Shown here: positions 19,221 through 30,400 of the stretch, piece by piece
Layout of the letters: every line of letters starts with the position of its first letter
How positions within the stretch are numbered: the first letter of the stretch is position 1
Program-made: the position numbers and the translations under genes
NCBI GenBank assembly: GCA_026416815.1
Contig: JAOAEJ010000084.1
Coordinates: 81,122-145,121 of the forward strand
Direction of reading: 5' to 3'
DNA from: Clostridia bacterium
Lineage (GTDB): Bacteria > Bacillota > Clostridia > Acetivibrionales > DSM-2933
DNA length: 64,000 nucleotides
The notes under the pieces: generated by a model
What the model saw: the letters and a program-made list of their open reading frames with translations, nothing else
Told to the model about the DNA's origin: nothing
Database searches by the model: none

Positions 19221-22200
19221 CTATAATATTTTTCCGGTTTCATCTATAGATATCTCACCGTTTGCAAGCTTGCTTAGGAAGTCATCCAGCGCATCTTTCT
19301 CAGCTTCTCCAGTGCCGGATAACACTGGCTGACTCTCAACCTTAGCGGTCTTACTGTCTATATATTGAGCCATTTCATATACCGTTGAGTATGTAAATAC
19401 ATCGGTTATATCTATCAAACCCGGGAATTCATTCTCCAGCTTCTTAAGAAGACGAGTAGCCAGTATGGAGTCACCTCCCATGCTGTTGAAGTTATCATAG
19501 ATGTCAACCTGCTCCAACCCTAGTATCTGAGCCCATATGCCCGCAACTTTACGCTCGGTCTCACTAAATTCATCGTGGCTGCCACCTTTTAATACAACAT
19601 TTTGGTACTTCTTTTGGTCATCAGATATTGCAGTTGTCTTAGCAGCAGCTCCATGTGCCTCAATCGCTGCCCTTATATTGTCGGAAACGTCAATTTGGAA
19701 TTGCTCCGTTGATAAAGCAAACACTTCATTATTCAGTTCACCTAAGATAATGTTATGGTGATTTTTAGCTAATACCTCTTGGAATACACTAAGCGCCGTA
19801 TCGGTATAAATCGGCTTGAATGCCTCTTCCATTCCATTTACCTGATAATCAACCGCCATACCGGTCTCCTTCCAAGCAGGCCAGTTGATTGCCAGAGTTC
19901 TTTTCCCCTGCATACTCCTGCAGGCTGCAAAGGAATCAAGATATGAGTTGGCAGCTGTATAATCACCTTGCCCTTGCGCACCAAACACCGCTGTTATAGA
20001 AGAAAACATTACAAAGAAGTCAAGCTTATCCCCTTCTGTCAACTTATCAATTATCCATGTACCTTTTATCTTTGAGGCTAAAACGCTGTCAAACACCTCT
20101 TTGCGCTTCCTTATTATAAAACCGTCACCAGCCACCCCGGCACAGTGTATAACCCCATTGATAGTTCCATAGCTGTTCCTTAGACTGTCTAAAACCTTGC
20201 TTATTTCATACATAACGGATATGTCCGCATTAAAGCAGCATACCTCCGAACCGTACCCTTCCATCTCACGAATAGCTCTTATTGCTCTGCAAACCTTTTT
20301 GCTTTCACCGGCCTCAAGCGTTTCATCCCATTTATCCTTGTCAGGAATTTGAGAACGGTTTATAAGGGCTATTTTCACCTTATTTTTAGACGCAAGATAT
20401 TTGCCTATTTCCAGCCCTATGCCGCCTGTTCCTCCTGTTATAACATAAACGCCAGAAGCTTTAATCTCAACTCCGTCTTCCCTATCCGCTCCAAGCTCTA
20501 GTTTGCTGAATTCACCTATATACCTTTTACCGCCGCGCAAGGCTACCTGATAGGATTTCTTTTCGTATTTTAATTCTTTTATAATACTATCCGCCAATGT
20601 ATTTTCGTCTATATCAATGCACCTGCATTTGAGATGAGGATATTCTTGGGTCACTACTTTACCTAATCCAAACATTGCTGCATTGAGGGGATTGAGTTTC
20701 CTCTCATCTTTTGTCACTGCATTTGCATAGTCAGATAGAAGTACTATATCTATATTGTTGTTAAGCTTATTAGCAATCAGGGCTCTAGTCATATAGAAAA
20801 GGCTGTCTACTCCTCTGCTCTGTTCGTCATCCAATTGATTTATGCTGTCTATCGATACATGCGACATTGCTGCAAGATGGAGGATTTTAGAAAGCTTTCT
20901 CCCCCCTGTGTCTGCAAACAGTTTGCAATAATCATCCTCCTCGCCCTTTATTACATACCTGTCTTTACTTAACTTCTTAAACTCAGTGCCCATTTCAACT
21001 TCAATGACGTTACAGCCCTCATCCCTCAGTCTCTGTACCAGGCTGCTGCTTAGTTGTCCTCTATCCTTGAATACTAATATATTTTCATGGTTTAATTCCC
21101 GTTGACTGCCTTGGGGTTCACTAATTTTCCATGCTACTTCGTAGAACAAGTTTTTATTTTCCTTAAGCTGTCTAAACTTAAATTCATCCTCACTAGTCCG
21201 TTTTACTATGTAGTCCTTGGCTTCTACGAAAACCTTTCCGCTGGTATCCATAAGTAAAATATCTAATCGGGCCGTTTCAGGATTGCCCTTTCCGTTGTCA
21301 GTCCTTCTTATATAGCTGTAAAACACCTTAGGTGTTGGCCCATAAACAGTAAGCTTTTTATATGAAAGCGGCAGATAAGCTCCCTCTCCTATAAGATCAT
21401 TTATAGCGTTGACACTACAATCCACAAGCGAAGGGTGGAGGAAGTATTCAACCAAATCACTTGTAAACGCTTCAGAAAGCTCAAAAGAAGCCAGGTACTC
21501 ATTATCTGCCCCACGGTATAGTTTTATATTAATACCTGTCCATCTGGGGCCTACATCTACTATAAGCTCTCGTTCACTCTCTACCACAACCTTATTCTTT
21601 GCCACTATTTTCATAACTTCGTTCATGTCATACTTGGGCGCTTCTCTCGTGCCCAGGGTAGTTACTTTTCCTTCAACATGTATATTCCATTGACCTTCCA
21701 ACTGGGATTCACTCGCTATCATAAAACTATGACGACCGTTTTCTTCGCTCAGTATTAAGTGAAGTTCCTCATTCTCGCCCTCCTCTAATATAAAAGGAGA
21801 TATGAAAAGTACATTGTCCATCTCTACACAGCAGTTCGGCAGCTTCATAGAATATACATACTTGACCATTTCCAGATAGGCAGTGCCAGGCATAACACAT
21901 TTTCCTGCCACCTTGTGTTCTCCGATAACCCAGTGGGTATCTATGTTGAACTTTGCAGCATAAATTTCCTGTCCCACAGTCTTGATAACACAGCGGTCTA
22001 TCAATGGGTGTCGTATTTCCTTAACACCAGGAGCATATTGAAGTACTCTGCCGTTTCCAGACTCAACCCAGCAGCGGGAACGTTTAAAGGGGTATGTAGG
22101 CAAGCTCACCTTTCTTCTTCTCTGCCCTTTGTACATGAGGTCCCAGTCCACCTCCGCCCCCTCTATATACTTACGGCAAATCTCATTTAAAGCAGCTTCC

Positions 22201-23993
22201 CCATCTTCATTTCCCTCAATAAAAGATAGTACTTTGCCATTGGCAGACTTAGTCAATTCCCTTCTTACGTCTTCTGTTATTTCAACTTTAGACCTTGATT
22301 CCTTATTATAAGAAACTATCCTATGTTCACCGTAATAAGCTACTGTTTCGTCTATTGATTCAGCACACAAGGATTTTAACTTTTGCTTTAACTCATTTAT
22401 ATCTTTAACAACAATCGCAATACGATGGCTAAAATGCATCCTCCCCGTGCTTGCGGTATAGCATATATCATCCAGAGAGTACTCAGTGCCCTTCTCTAAA
22501 AAAAGCCTGTACTTTTCTATTAGCTGTGCCAATACGTCCCTACTTTTAGCAGATATAACAAAAATTCTATAACCAGGATTTTCTACACCACTGTCTTCCT
22601 TAATTCGTTTTTCCCTGTATTCTTCCAGCACTACATGACAATTTGTCCCCGACAACCCAAAGGAACTAATACCGGCCCTTAAGGGTACTCCCGATGTTTC
22701 CCAATTCGCCAGTTTGTCATTGACATATAACGGCGAATCAACAAAATTTATTTTTCTATTTGGCTTCTTAAAGTGTATCGATGGCGGTATTTTCTTATGC
22801 TTCAGTGCTAGCGCCATTTTTACAAAGCCCACTAGGCCTGCTGCGCTATCCAGATGTCCAATATTCGTCTTAACTGAACCTATAGCACAAAAGCTCTTTT
22901 TATCGGTATACCTTCTAAAGGCTCTTTCTATCCCACTTATTTCTATTGGGTCACCCAACTTTGTCGCAGTACCATGTGCCTCTATGCACGATATGGTCTC
23001 CGGGTCAATGCCTGCCTCCTTCCACGCTTCCAGTATAACCTCTTCCTGTGCAGCGGAATTAGGAGCTGTCAGTCCTATACTGCTGCCATCCTGATTAACT
23101 GCACTTGCCTTTACCACTGCATAGATATGGTCACCATCAGCCATTGCCTTGCTCAGTGGCTTCAGCATAACAGCAATAACGCCCTCACCCTCGCCTGTAC
23201 CATCGGAGCTATCGTCAAAGGTCTTTGCTCTACCACTGGAAGAACTGATTCCTATTTCATCTCCCATATCCTGTTGTGACGGTAAAATGTCCAGTTTAAT
23301 TCCCCCTGCAATAGCCATTTCACTCTCACCTTCTATAATGCTCCTGCATGCAAGATGTAAAGCTACCAGAGCAGAGGAACATGCTGTGTCTACCAACATA
23401 CTAGGGCCTTTGAGGTCTAAGAGGTATGAAATTCTGCTTGCAATAACAGACTTTATATTACCCGGTACCGAAATATCCTTATATAGCTCAGGGTTTATAT
23501 GGTTTACACACATATGATACTCAAAACTTATATCGCTGCTAAACCCTAAAAATACCCCTGTCTTACTTCCTTTTATCCTACTTCCACTGTAGCCGGCTTC
23601 TTCAATCAAGTCCCATACGGTTTGCAGAAACAGTCGTTGATTAGGGTCCATCAGCTTAGCTTCGCTAAGCGACAGATTAAAAAATTCATAATCAAACTTA
23701 TCAATTTCATCAAGATAAGCCGCTTCACCCATTACAGAAGGGTTAGCAGGCCTATAGGAATTTGGAAGCAGTGCACTTGCGTCTTTCATTCTCTGCTCCG
23801 GCAATTTTCTTATACAATCTTTACCGTTTCTAAGATTCTCCCAGAAATCCTCAATATTTTCCGCCATAGGAAGTCTGCCGCTAATTCCTATAATGGCAAC
23901 ATCCTTTTTGGAGACCTTTTCAAACTTGACAGCCAGCCCATCGTCTCCATCACTCATCTTTACTTCATTAAAATTAAGTAATTTATTAAGCAA
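19221..23993 (-). CDS. Trans-AT polyketide synthase, module 1 (KS-DH-KR-ACP), accepts the NRPS chain
   Basis: A 1590-aa PKS with a KS (active Cys205 in VDTACSSA, then EAHGTAT and NIGHL), a KS-linker ending LPTYPFKRSRCW, a DH (HKVAGKCVMPG; HPSLVDCSVN), a KR (TGGTGGIG; MFSSI; DYTAANSYLD), an ACP (MGGDSI) and a C-terminal docking tail (KLANGEISIDETGKIL). The start is TTG at 23993, chosen because AGGAGGG lies 7-8 bases before it; no ATG serves the full KS. Unlike PKS2-4, its N-terminus lacks the docking helices, in keeping with receiving its substrate from the NRPS through a different interface. Expected chemistry is one C2 extension with reduction and dehydration. AT activity must come from a separate protein not in this window. 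Confidence 0.93.
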   Translation of the reverse strand: MLNKLLNFNEVKMSDGDDGLAVKFEKVSKKDVAIIGISGRLPMAENIEDFWENLRNGKDCIRKLPEQRMKDASALLPNSYRPANPSVMGEAAYLDEIDKFDYEFFNLSLSEAKLMDPNQRLFLQTVWDLIEEAGYSGSRIKGSKTGVFLGFSSDISFEYHMCVNHINPELYKDISVPGNIKSVIASRISYLLDLKGPSMLVDTACSSALVALHLACRSIIEGESEMAIAGGIKLDILPSQQDMGDEIGISSSSGRAKTFDDSSDGTGEGEGVIAVMLKPLSKAMADGDHIYAVVKASAVNQDGSSIGLTAPNSAAQEEVILEAWKEAGIDPETISCIEAHGTATKLGDPIEISGIERAFRRYTDKKSFCAIGSVKTNIGHLDSAAGLVGFVKMALALKHKKIPPSIHFKKPNRKINFVDSPLYVNDKLANWETSGVPLRAGISSFGLSGTNCHVVLEEYREKRIKEDSGVENPGYRIFVISAKSRDVLAQLIEKYRLFLEKGTEYSLDDICYTASTGRMHFSHRIAIVVKDINELKQKLKSLCAESIDETVAYYGEHRIVSYNKESRSKVEITEDVRRELTKSANGKVLSFIEGNEDGEAALNEICRKYIEGAEVDWDLMYKGQRRRKVSLPTYPFKRSRCWVESGNGRVLQYAPGVKEIRHPLIDRCVIKTVGQEIYAAKFNIDTHWVIGEHKVAGKCVMPGTAYLEMVKYVYSMKLPNCCVEMDNVLFISPFILEEGENEELHLILSEENGRHSFMIASESQLEGQWNIHVEGKVTTLGTREAPKYDMNEVMKIVAKNKVVVESERELIVDVGPRWTGINIKLYRGADNEYLASFELSEAFTSDLVEYFLHPSLVDCSVNAINDLIGEGAYLPLSYKKLTVYGPTPKVFYSYIRRTDNGKGNPETARLDILLMDTSGKVFVEAKDYIVKRTSEDEFKFRQLKENKNLFYEVAWKISEPQGSQRELNHENILVFKDRGQLSSSLVQRLRDEGCNVIEVEMGTEFKKLSKDRYVIKGEEDDYCKLFADTGGRKLSKILHLAAMSHVSIDSINQLDDEQSRGVDSLFYMTRALIANKLNNNIDIVLLSDYANAVTKDERKLNPLNAAMFGLGKVVTQEYPHLKCRCIDIDENTLADSIIKELKYEKKSYQVALRGGKRYIGEFSKLELGADREDGVEIKASGVYVITGGTGGIGLEIGKYLASKNKVKIALINRSQIPDKDKWDETLEAGESKKVCRAIRAIREMEGYGSEVCCFNADISVMYEISKVLDSLRNSYGTINGVIHCAGVAGDGFIIRKRKEVFDSVLASKIKGTWIIDKLTEGDKLDFFVMFSSITAVFGAQGQGDYTAANSYLDSFAACRSMQGKRTLAINWPAWKETGMAVDYQVNGMEEAFKPIYTDTALSVFQEVLAKNHHNIILGELNNEVFALSTEQFQIDVSDNIRAAIEAHGAAAKTTAISDDQKKYQNVVLKGGSHDEFSETERKVAGIWAQILGLEQVDIYDNFNSMGGDSILATRLLKKLENEFPGLIDITDVFTYSTVYEMAQYIDSKTAKVESQPVLSGTGEAEKDALDDFLSKLANGEISIDETGKIL

Positions 23994-24074
23994 CCGAATT
24001 CCCTCCTAAGAGTAAACGCTAAAAACACTTCGCACTGTAAAACTTGCTGCTTTTATTCCTTAGTATGGATAGAC

Positions 24075-24431
24075 TTACTCTTTAGAGGGCATTTTGAAGT
24101 CAGGGAATAGATGGTGGGTTCCTGTCTCATCAAATACCTGGTTAAACCTTTCAAATTGCTCTTCAACCGGAGCTTTCTTTGTTATAAAAACAGACCTTAA
24201 CATTTCCAGAGCTTCTTTCATCTGCTCAACTGTAGGCTGGTTACCGCTTTTCTCTATTTCCTCCTGCATTTGCTGTATTTTCTTATAAGGCTCCGAAACA
24301 CCCTTCTGGTATTCGTCATTATTCCAGTTAGTGTTTCGCATACAAACCGCTATGGCCATACACCTCGTAACTACAGTAGAGCCATCCTCTGCAATTTTAG
24401 TTACAATATTAGGTTTTAACTCTTTGTCCAT
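24075..24431 (-). CDS. Protein of unknown function at the NRPS/PKS junction
   Basis: A 118-aa soluble protein. ATG at 24431 is preferred: a GGAGG site lies 11 bases upstream, and the longer GTG-initiated frame would read through that site. I do not recognise a family. Visible features are an N-terminal part with two Cys (VTRCMAIAVCMRNTNW) and a long charged amphipathic stretch (KIQQMQEEIEKSG and beyond) likely to be helical. No carrier, catalytic or MbtH motif is apparent. It starts 19 bp after the NRPS stop and ends 82 bp before PKS1, so it is co-transcribed and is placed where the peptide chain must pass to the first PKS module. A structural or linker role is possible but unproven. Confidence 0.8.
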   Translation of the reverse strand: MDKELKPNIVTKIAEDGSTVVTRCMAIAVCMRNTNWNNDEYQKGVSEPYKKIQQMQEEIEKSGNQPTVEQMKEALEMLRSVFITKKAPVEEQFERFNQVFDETGTHHLFPDFKMPSKE

Positions 24432-24449
24432 AAGCTTACCATCCTCCAC

Positions 24450-27400
24450 TTAGTTGTTTATCTTATTTAAAATCAGTTTGACTAGTTTTATATACCATTG
24501 GAATAACTCCTCAGCTTTCCCGGCCCGTATCCTAGTCGCGGAATATTCCAATACCATATCTACATAATTACTGCCCTGATTTATCTTCAGAATAATATCG
24601 CATGCCTTGAACATGCTTAAGTTTATTTTGTTAATATCTGTGAATACCGCAACCACATCTTGGGTTTCTTTATCTGATTTCATCTGACTCAATGCTTCAA
24701 GCATATAAGGTTTCAACTCAGCCTTTTCCTTGCGTTCCCGGCTAACTATAGCAAAAAGCGAGGTAAAGTCTGTAACTTCCGATAAATCAATATATATTTG
24801 AGCTCCATACTTGCTATCTCCAAGAATACCCTGAAGCCATATCTTTTCCTGTCCTGAAACTTCCGCCAATAAATACACATATACGGAAAGCATGATATCA
24901 CTCAACTCTATCCCTTTTTCATCAGAAAGCTCGTATAAAAGCTTGTACAAATCCCCATCCATACGATATTCCAGCACTGTATCAGCATTAAACATATCAT
25001 TATATAAGAAGTACTCCGTCGGAAGCTTTATAGGTGTTATGTCAATATTCTTAAGGCCTTCCCCCTGTTTGCTGATAAACCCTGCCAGCTTAGCTACCGT
25101 AGGATTTGTAAAAACATCGGCAATATTTACCTTACCCGGATATATAAGTTCAATGTTGTTTTGCATGAGAACCGATAGCATAGAATTCCCGCCCAGTTCA
25201 AAAAAGTTGTCATTGATTCCTATGTGCTCACGCTTTAATAGGTCTTCCCATATTTTCACGATCTCCTTTTCGACCTGTGTCTCAGCCTGTGCGTACTCGT
25301 TCCCCAGCTTCGGACGCTTTTTATCGGGCTCTGGGAGAGCCTTTCGGTCAACCTTTCCGTTTGGGGTCATCGGGATTTGCTCAAGCTGCATATAAGTATC
25401 GGGCACCATATAGTCAGGAAGATACTTTGACAAGTGAGAACGTATCTCTGAGATTGATAGTTCTCCGCTCGCAGTATAGTACACAGCCAGATATTTGTCT
25501 CCATAATCATTTTCCTTTACAATACATACACAATTCCTCATACCCTCATAACTCATCATGCACTTTTCTATCTCATGGAGCTCTATCCTATAGCCCCTCA
25601 CCTTAACCTGGTGGTCTATCCTACCAATGAATTCTATTTCCCCATTAGGGAGCCATCTTGCTAAATCCCCGGTTTTATACATCAGATTACCCTTAGCAAA
25701 TGGGTTTTCTATAAATTTCTCTGCAGTAAGTTCCGGTCTGTTTAAATACCCTTTTGCCAGTCCGTCACCGGCAATGTGGAGTTCTCCTGGAATACCTACA
25801 GGCTGCAGCAAGTTGTTTTTATCGGTTATATAAATTTGGGTATTGGCTATAGGCTTGCCTATATTTATAGTCTCAGCTCCTGATAAATCCTTAATTGTAG
25901 ACCAGACTGTAGTTTCAGTAGGTCCGTAAACATTGTACATTTTTACGTTTTTAAGCTTGCTGAGTTTTTGGAAAAGCGTTTCAGGGAAAGCCTCACCGCC
26001 TATTATCAACTCCTGTATACTTTTCAGACACCTCTCCGCCTTCTGTGATTTGAGAAGCATTTGCAGCCTTGAGGGTGTGGTTTGAAGCATATCCACTCCA
26101 TTGTTTGTTATTACATCCCTCAGTAAATCCGGGTCTAACTGCTCTCTCTCGTTTGCTATAACGATTTTCATGCCTGTCGCCAAAGGCAGTAATGTCTCAA
26201 GTACAAAAATATCAAAGGATATAGTTGTAAGGCAAAGTATGGTCTTGTCACTATTAAAATCTATTTTATCCCTCATGCCTTTTATAAAGTTTGTTACATT
26301 TCTATGCCGGAGCATAACCCCTTTAGGCCTTCCGGTAGAACCTGAGGTATATATAACGTATGCCAGGTCATTTGGAGTGCTGCTGCATACCAGATTTTCA
26401 GCATTATCCTCATATAGTGCTTCATCCAATAAATCAATCGCATGCGCACCTAATGCACTGCTGCCAACAATGGGTGAACAAGAAACCATAATACGGCAGT
26501 TGCTATCATCCAGCATGTATCTGATCCTCTCATCAGGATACTCCGGATCTATCGGAAGATATGCTCCTCCCGCCTTCAGTATCCCCATCAATCCTGCCAG
26601 CATTTCAATGGAGCGTGGCACCATCAGCCCTACAATCTCACCGGGCTTCACCCCTAAAGTCCTTAGTCTTTGGGCAATCTGATTGGCCTTGGTGTTTAGC
26701 TCACTGTATGTTACATGCTTGTTACCTAAAACCAGCGCTGTTTTATCGGGTATTCTTTGTATCTGCTCTTCAAAAAGCTGATGAATGGTTTTATCAGAGT
26801 CATACTCCGTACAGGTATCATTAAAACCAAATAAAATTTGTGCCTTTTCGTTATCTGACATCATATCTATTTCATAGATTTTAGCCCCAGGATTTTTCAC
26901 TATACTATGCAAAATATTAATATAATGTCCCACCAGTCTTTGTATAGTTTCCTTTTTGAAAATCCTTGTGCAGTATTCAAAGCAAAGCGTTACTACGTCC
27001 TTGTCCTCAAATGCACTAATGGCAATATCAAACTTTGAAACTTTAGCCTCAACTTTATAGGAAGTTATGTTCAAGCCTTCTATTTTCAACTTTTCAAAGT
27101 GCATATTTTGCAGTACAAACGCTACATCAAAAAGCGGATTTCTACTCATGTCCCTATCAATATTCAGCTTCTGAATCAGGTTTTCAAACTGATAGCCTTG
27201 ATTTTCATATGCTCTGAAGGTATTGTCTCTAACCTGCTTGAGAAAATCTTTAAAAGTTTTTTTACCTTCCGGCTTATTCCTCATAGCAAGAGTGTTTACA
27301 AACAATCCCACAACTCCGTCAATGTCTGCATGATCTCTTCCTGCTATAGGCGAACCGATTACTATGTCCTCCTGTCCTGAGTATCTCGAAAGCAGTATAT

Positions 27401-30400
27401 TCAGCGCTGCCAACAGCAGCATATACAGAGTCGCCCCATTTTCAACAGCAGTTTTTTTTAGCTTACTAGCCAACTCCCCATTGATTTCACAACTGATACT
27501 TCCGCCTTCAAAACTCTGATTTACAGGACGGGTATAATCAGTAGGAAGGTTGAGCACCGGTATTTCTCCCGAGAATACATCCAGCCAATATTCCTCCTGC
27601 TTATGCACCGCCTCGGACTTAAGCAGCTTATTATGCCAATTAGAAAAATCCTTATACTGTACTTTCAATTCAGGGAGTTTCTGTCCTCTACACAGTCTAC
27701 CCAATTCAGCCTTTAGGATTTCCTCCGATATTCCATCGGAAATGATATGGTGCATATCACGCATAAGCAAATGCTTCCCATCAGCCAGCTTGACAAGGCA
27801 TACTCTGAGAAGAGGAGCCTTACTTAGGTCAAAAGGACGAATAAAGCTACTGATTAATCCATCAATCCTGCCAGCTATTTCCCCGTCTTCTCCGTCTATT
27901 TGCTCCAGCTCCATATAATCCATTTTGAACTCTATATCCTTGTGTATACGCTGTACCAGATCACCGTCAATCACCTCAAAGGATGTCCTTAAAGCTTCAT
28001 GTCTGTCAACCAAGCTTTTAAAGGCATTGCTGAAAAGTTCTCTATTTATGACTCCCTCTAACAGAAACGCCTCAGGCATGTTGTAACTCGTATGTAAATT
28101 TTCGATCGTATTTAATAGGTAAAGTCTCTTTTGTGCCGCTGACATAGGGTAGTATTCTCTCTCATCTACAGGAAGTATTGCTGAATAACTGCTCTTATGT
28201 GCGTGTTCAATATACTCTTCCAATTTCCTTATGGTATTGTACTTAAACACTTCCTTCACAGTAATGTCCACATTAAATTCCTTATGTATTATAGAGGCCA
28301 ATTTTGCCGCCTTAAGAGAATGTCCTCCTACATCAAAGAAATTGTGGTTTATGTTTACACCCTCTACCCCCATCACATGCTCCCATATATTTACCAGCCT
28401 AAACTCTATATAGTTAGATGGCATAGTACATTCCATATCAGAGCAAATACTGCTTTGAGGCTTTGGTAACGCTCTTCTGTCCACCTTTCCATTAGCAGAT
28501 AGCGGCATTTTGTCCATTTTGATATAGTGGGCTGGTACCATATAATCGGGCAGTATCTTCAATAAATGTTCCCTTAGTTCTGTCGGAGTTATTTTGCTAT
28601 CACCGACTATATAAGCACACAGAAATTTATCATCTTGTTGATCCTGAGTTTCTACTACTACAGCTTCTTTTACCGCATAGTGCTTTAAAAGCTGAGTTTC
28701 AATCTCCCCAAGCTCTATCCTGTGTCCTCTTATTTTTACCTGATGATCCACTCTTCCTAAAAACTCTATACTTCCGTCAGGCAGCCACCTTGCAAGGTCC
28801 CCTGTACGATATATGTTTTCCCCCGGTATGAAGGGATTTTTTACAAACTTTTCTTCAGTTAGTTGAGGCTTATTAAGATATCCCCTTGCAAGACCGTCCC
28901 CTCCAATATATAGCTCTCCAGGAACCCCAATAGGCTGCAGCTGTGTATTATCGTTGAGTATATATACTCTTGTATTTGAAATGGGTTTACCCAATACAAC
29001 TTTTCCTTTTTTACATCTGCACATTATTGCATCTACGGTAGTTTCGGTAGGCCCATAGCTGTTATACAGGCTATACCCTTTTTCAATAATCCTATCCTTT
29101 AGCTGTTCATCCAGTGCTTCACCGCCACAAATAACTACTTTAAGACTGTCAAGCTTTTCATTATCCGCTAGCAACTCTCTTAGAGTCATAGGAACAAACT
29201 GTGCTATGTTAATGTTATTTTTCTTAATAAATTCTGCAAAGCCGGATTTATCTAATATTACTTCCTGCCTTGGTATATAAATTGTTGCTCCATTCATAAG
29301 GGATACCAGTATTTCCTCTACTGAGACATCAAAGGATATGCTAGTCATTTGAAGTACGTTTTTATTTTCATCAAGCTTGTATTTTCTATTAAACCAATAG
29401 GATAAATTTACTATGCCTCTGTGCTCAATCATTACACCTTTAGGCTGTCCTGTAGAGCCTGAAGTATATATAATGTAGGCCAGATTTTCAGGCATACAGC
29501 CATCTCCGTCAAGTGAGCCTTTAAATTCAAACTTGTTTATATCCGATACATCTATATATTCCCCTTGAAAGTTTAGAGCTTCAGCCAGATGGGGTTTTGT
29601 CAGCAGCATAGTTGAACCGCTGTCTTTCAACATATATTCTATCCTGTCCGCCGGGTATGCCGGATCTATAGGCAGATACGCTCCACCCGCTTTAAGTATG
29701 CCAACTATACCTACTATCATTTCAATTGAGCGTTCCAGCATTATGCCTACTATGGATTCCGCTCCAACCCCTCTTTGTTTCAGCAGTAATGCAGCAGAAG
29801 TTGCTCTTTCGTTTAACTCTCTGTAAGTTAAACTCCTGTCTTCAAATACTACTGCTATGTTGTCCGGGTTCAACTTTACCTGCTCATCAAAAATCTGCTG
29901 AACTGTCCTGTCCTTCGGGTAATCGACTTTTGTGAGATTAAAACCGGACAACAACAGCTGTTCCTCTTCTTGAGACAGCATAACTACTTCCGACAGTTTC
30001 GTATCAGGGTTATCAGTTATATGGCTTAAGAGGTTTAAGAAGTGTCTGCCAAATGCTTGTATCGTTTCTGCCTTAAACAGTTTGGTACAGTATTCAATTA
30101 TTAACTCTAATTTATTCCCCTTCTCTAAAACCTCCAAAGTAATATCAAATTGAGCTGTCTTATTCCCAATGGTGTAATTTGTAAAATTTAACCCTTTTAT
30201 TGAAACTTCGCCGATGTTCATATTTTGTAATACAAACATAGTATCGAAAATCGGATTTCTGCTCGCCTCCCGTTCCAAACCTAGCTTAACCACCAGTTCC
30301 TCAAACTGATAATCCTGATTATCGAAAGTTTTCAGTGTATTTCTCTTAACTTCCTGTAAGAATGCCCTGAAGGTTTTACTACCTTTTGGAAAATTCCTCA

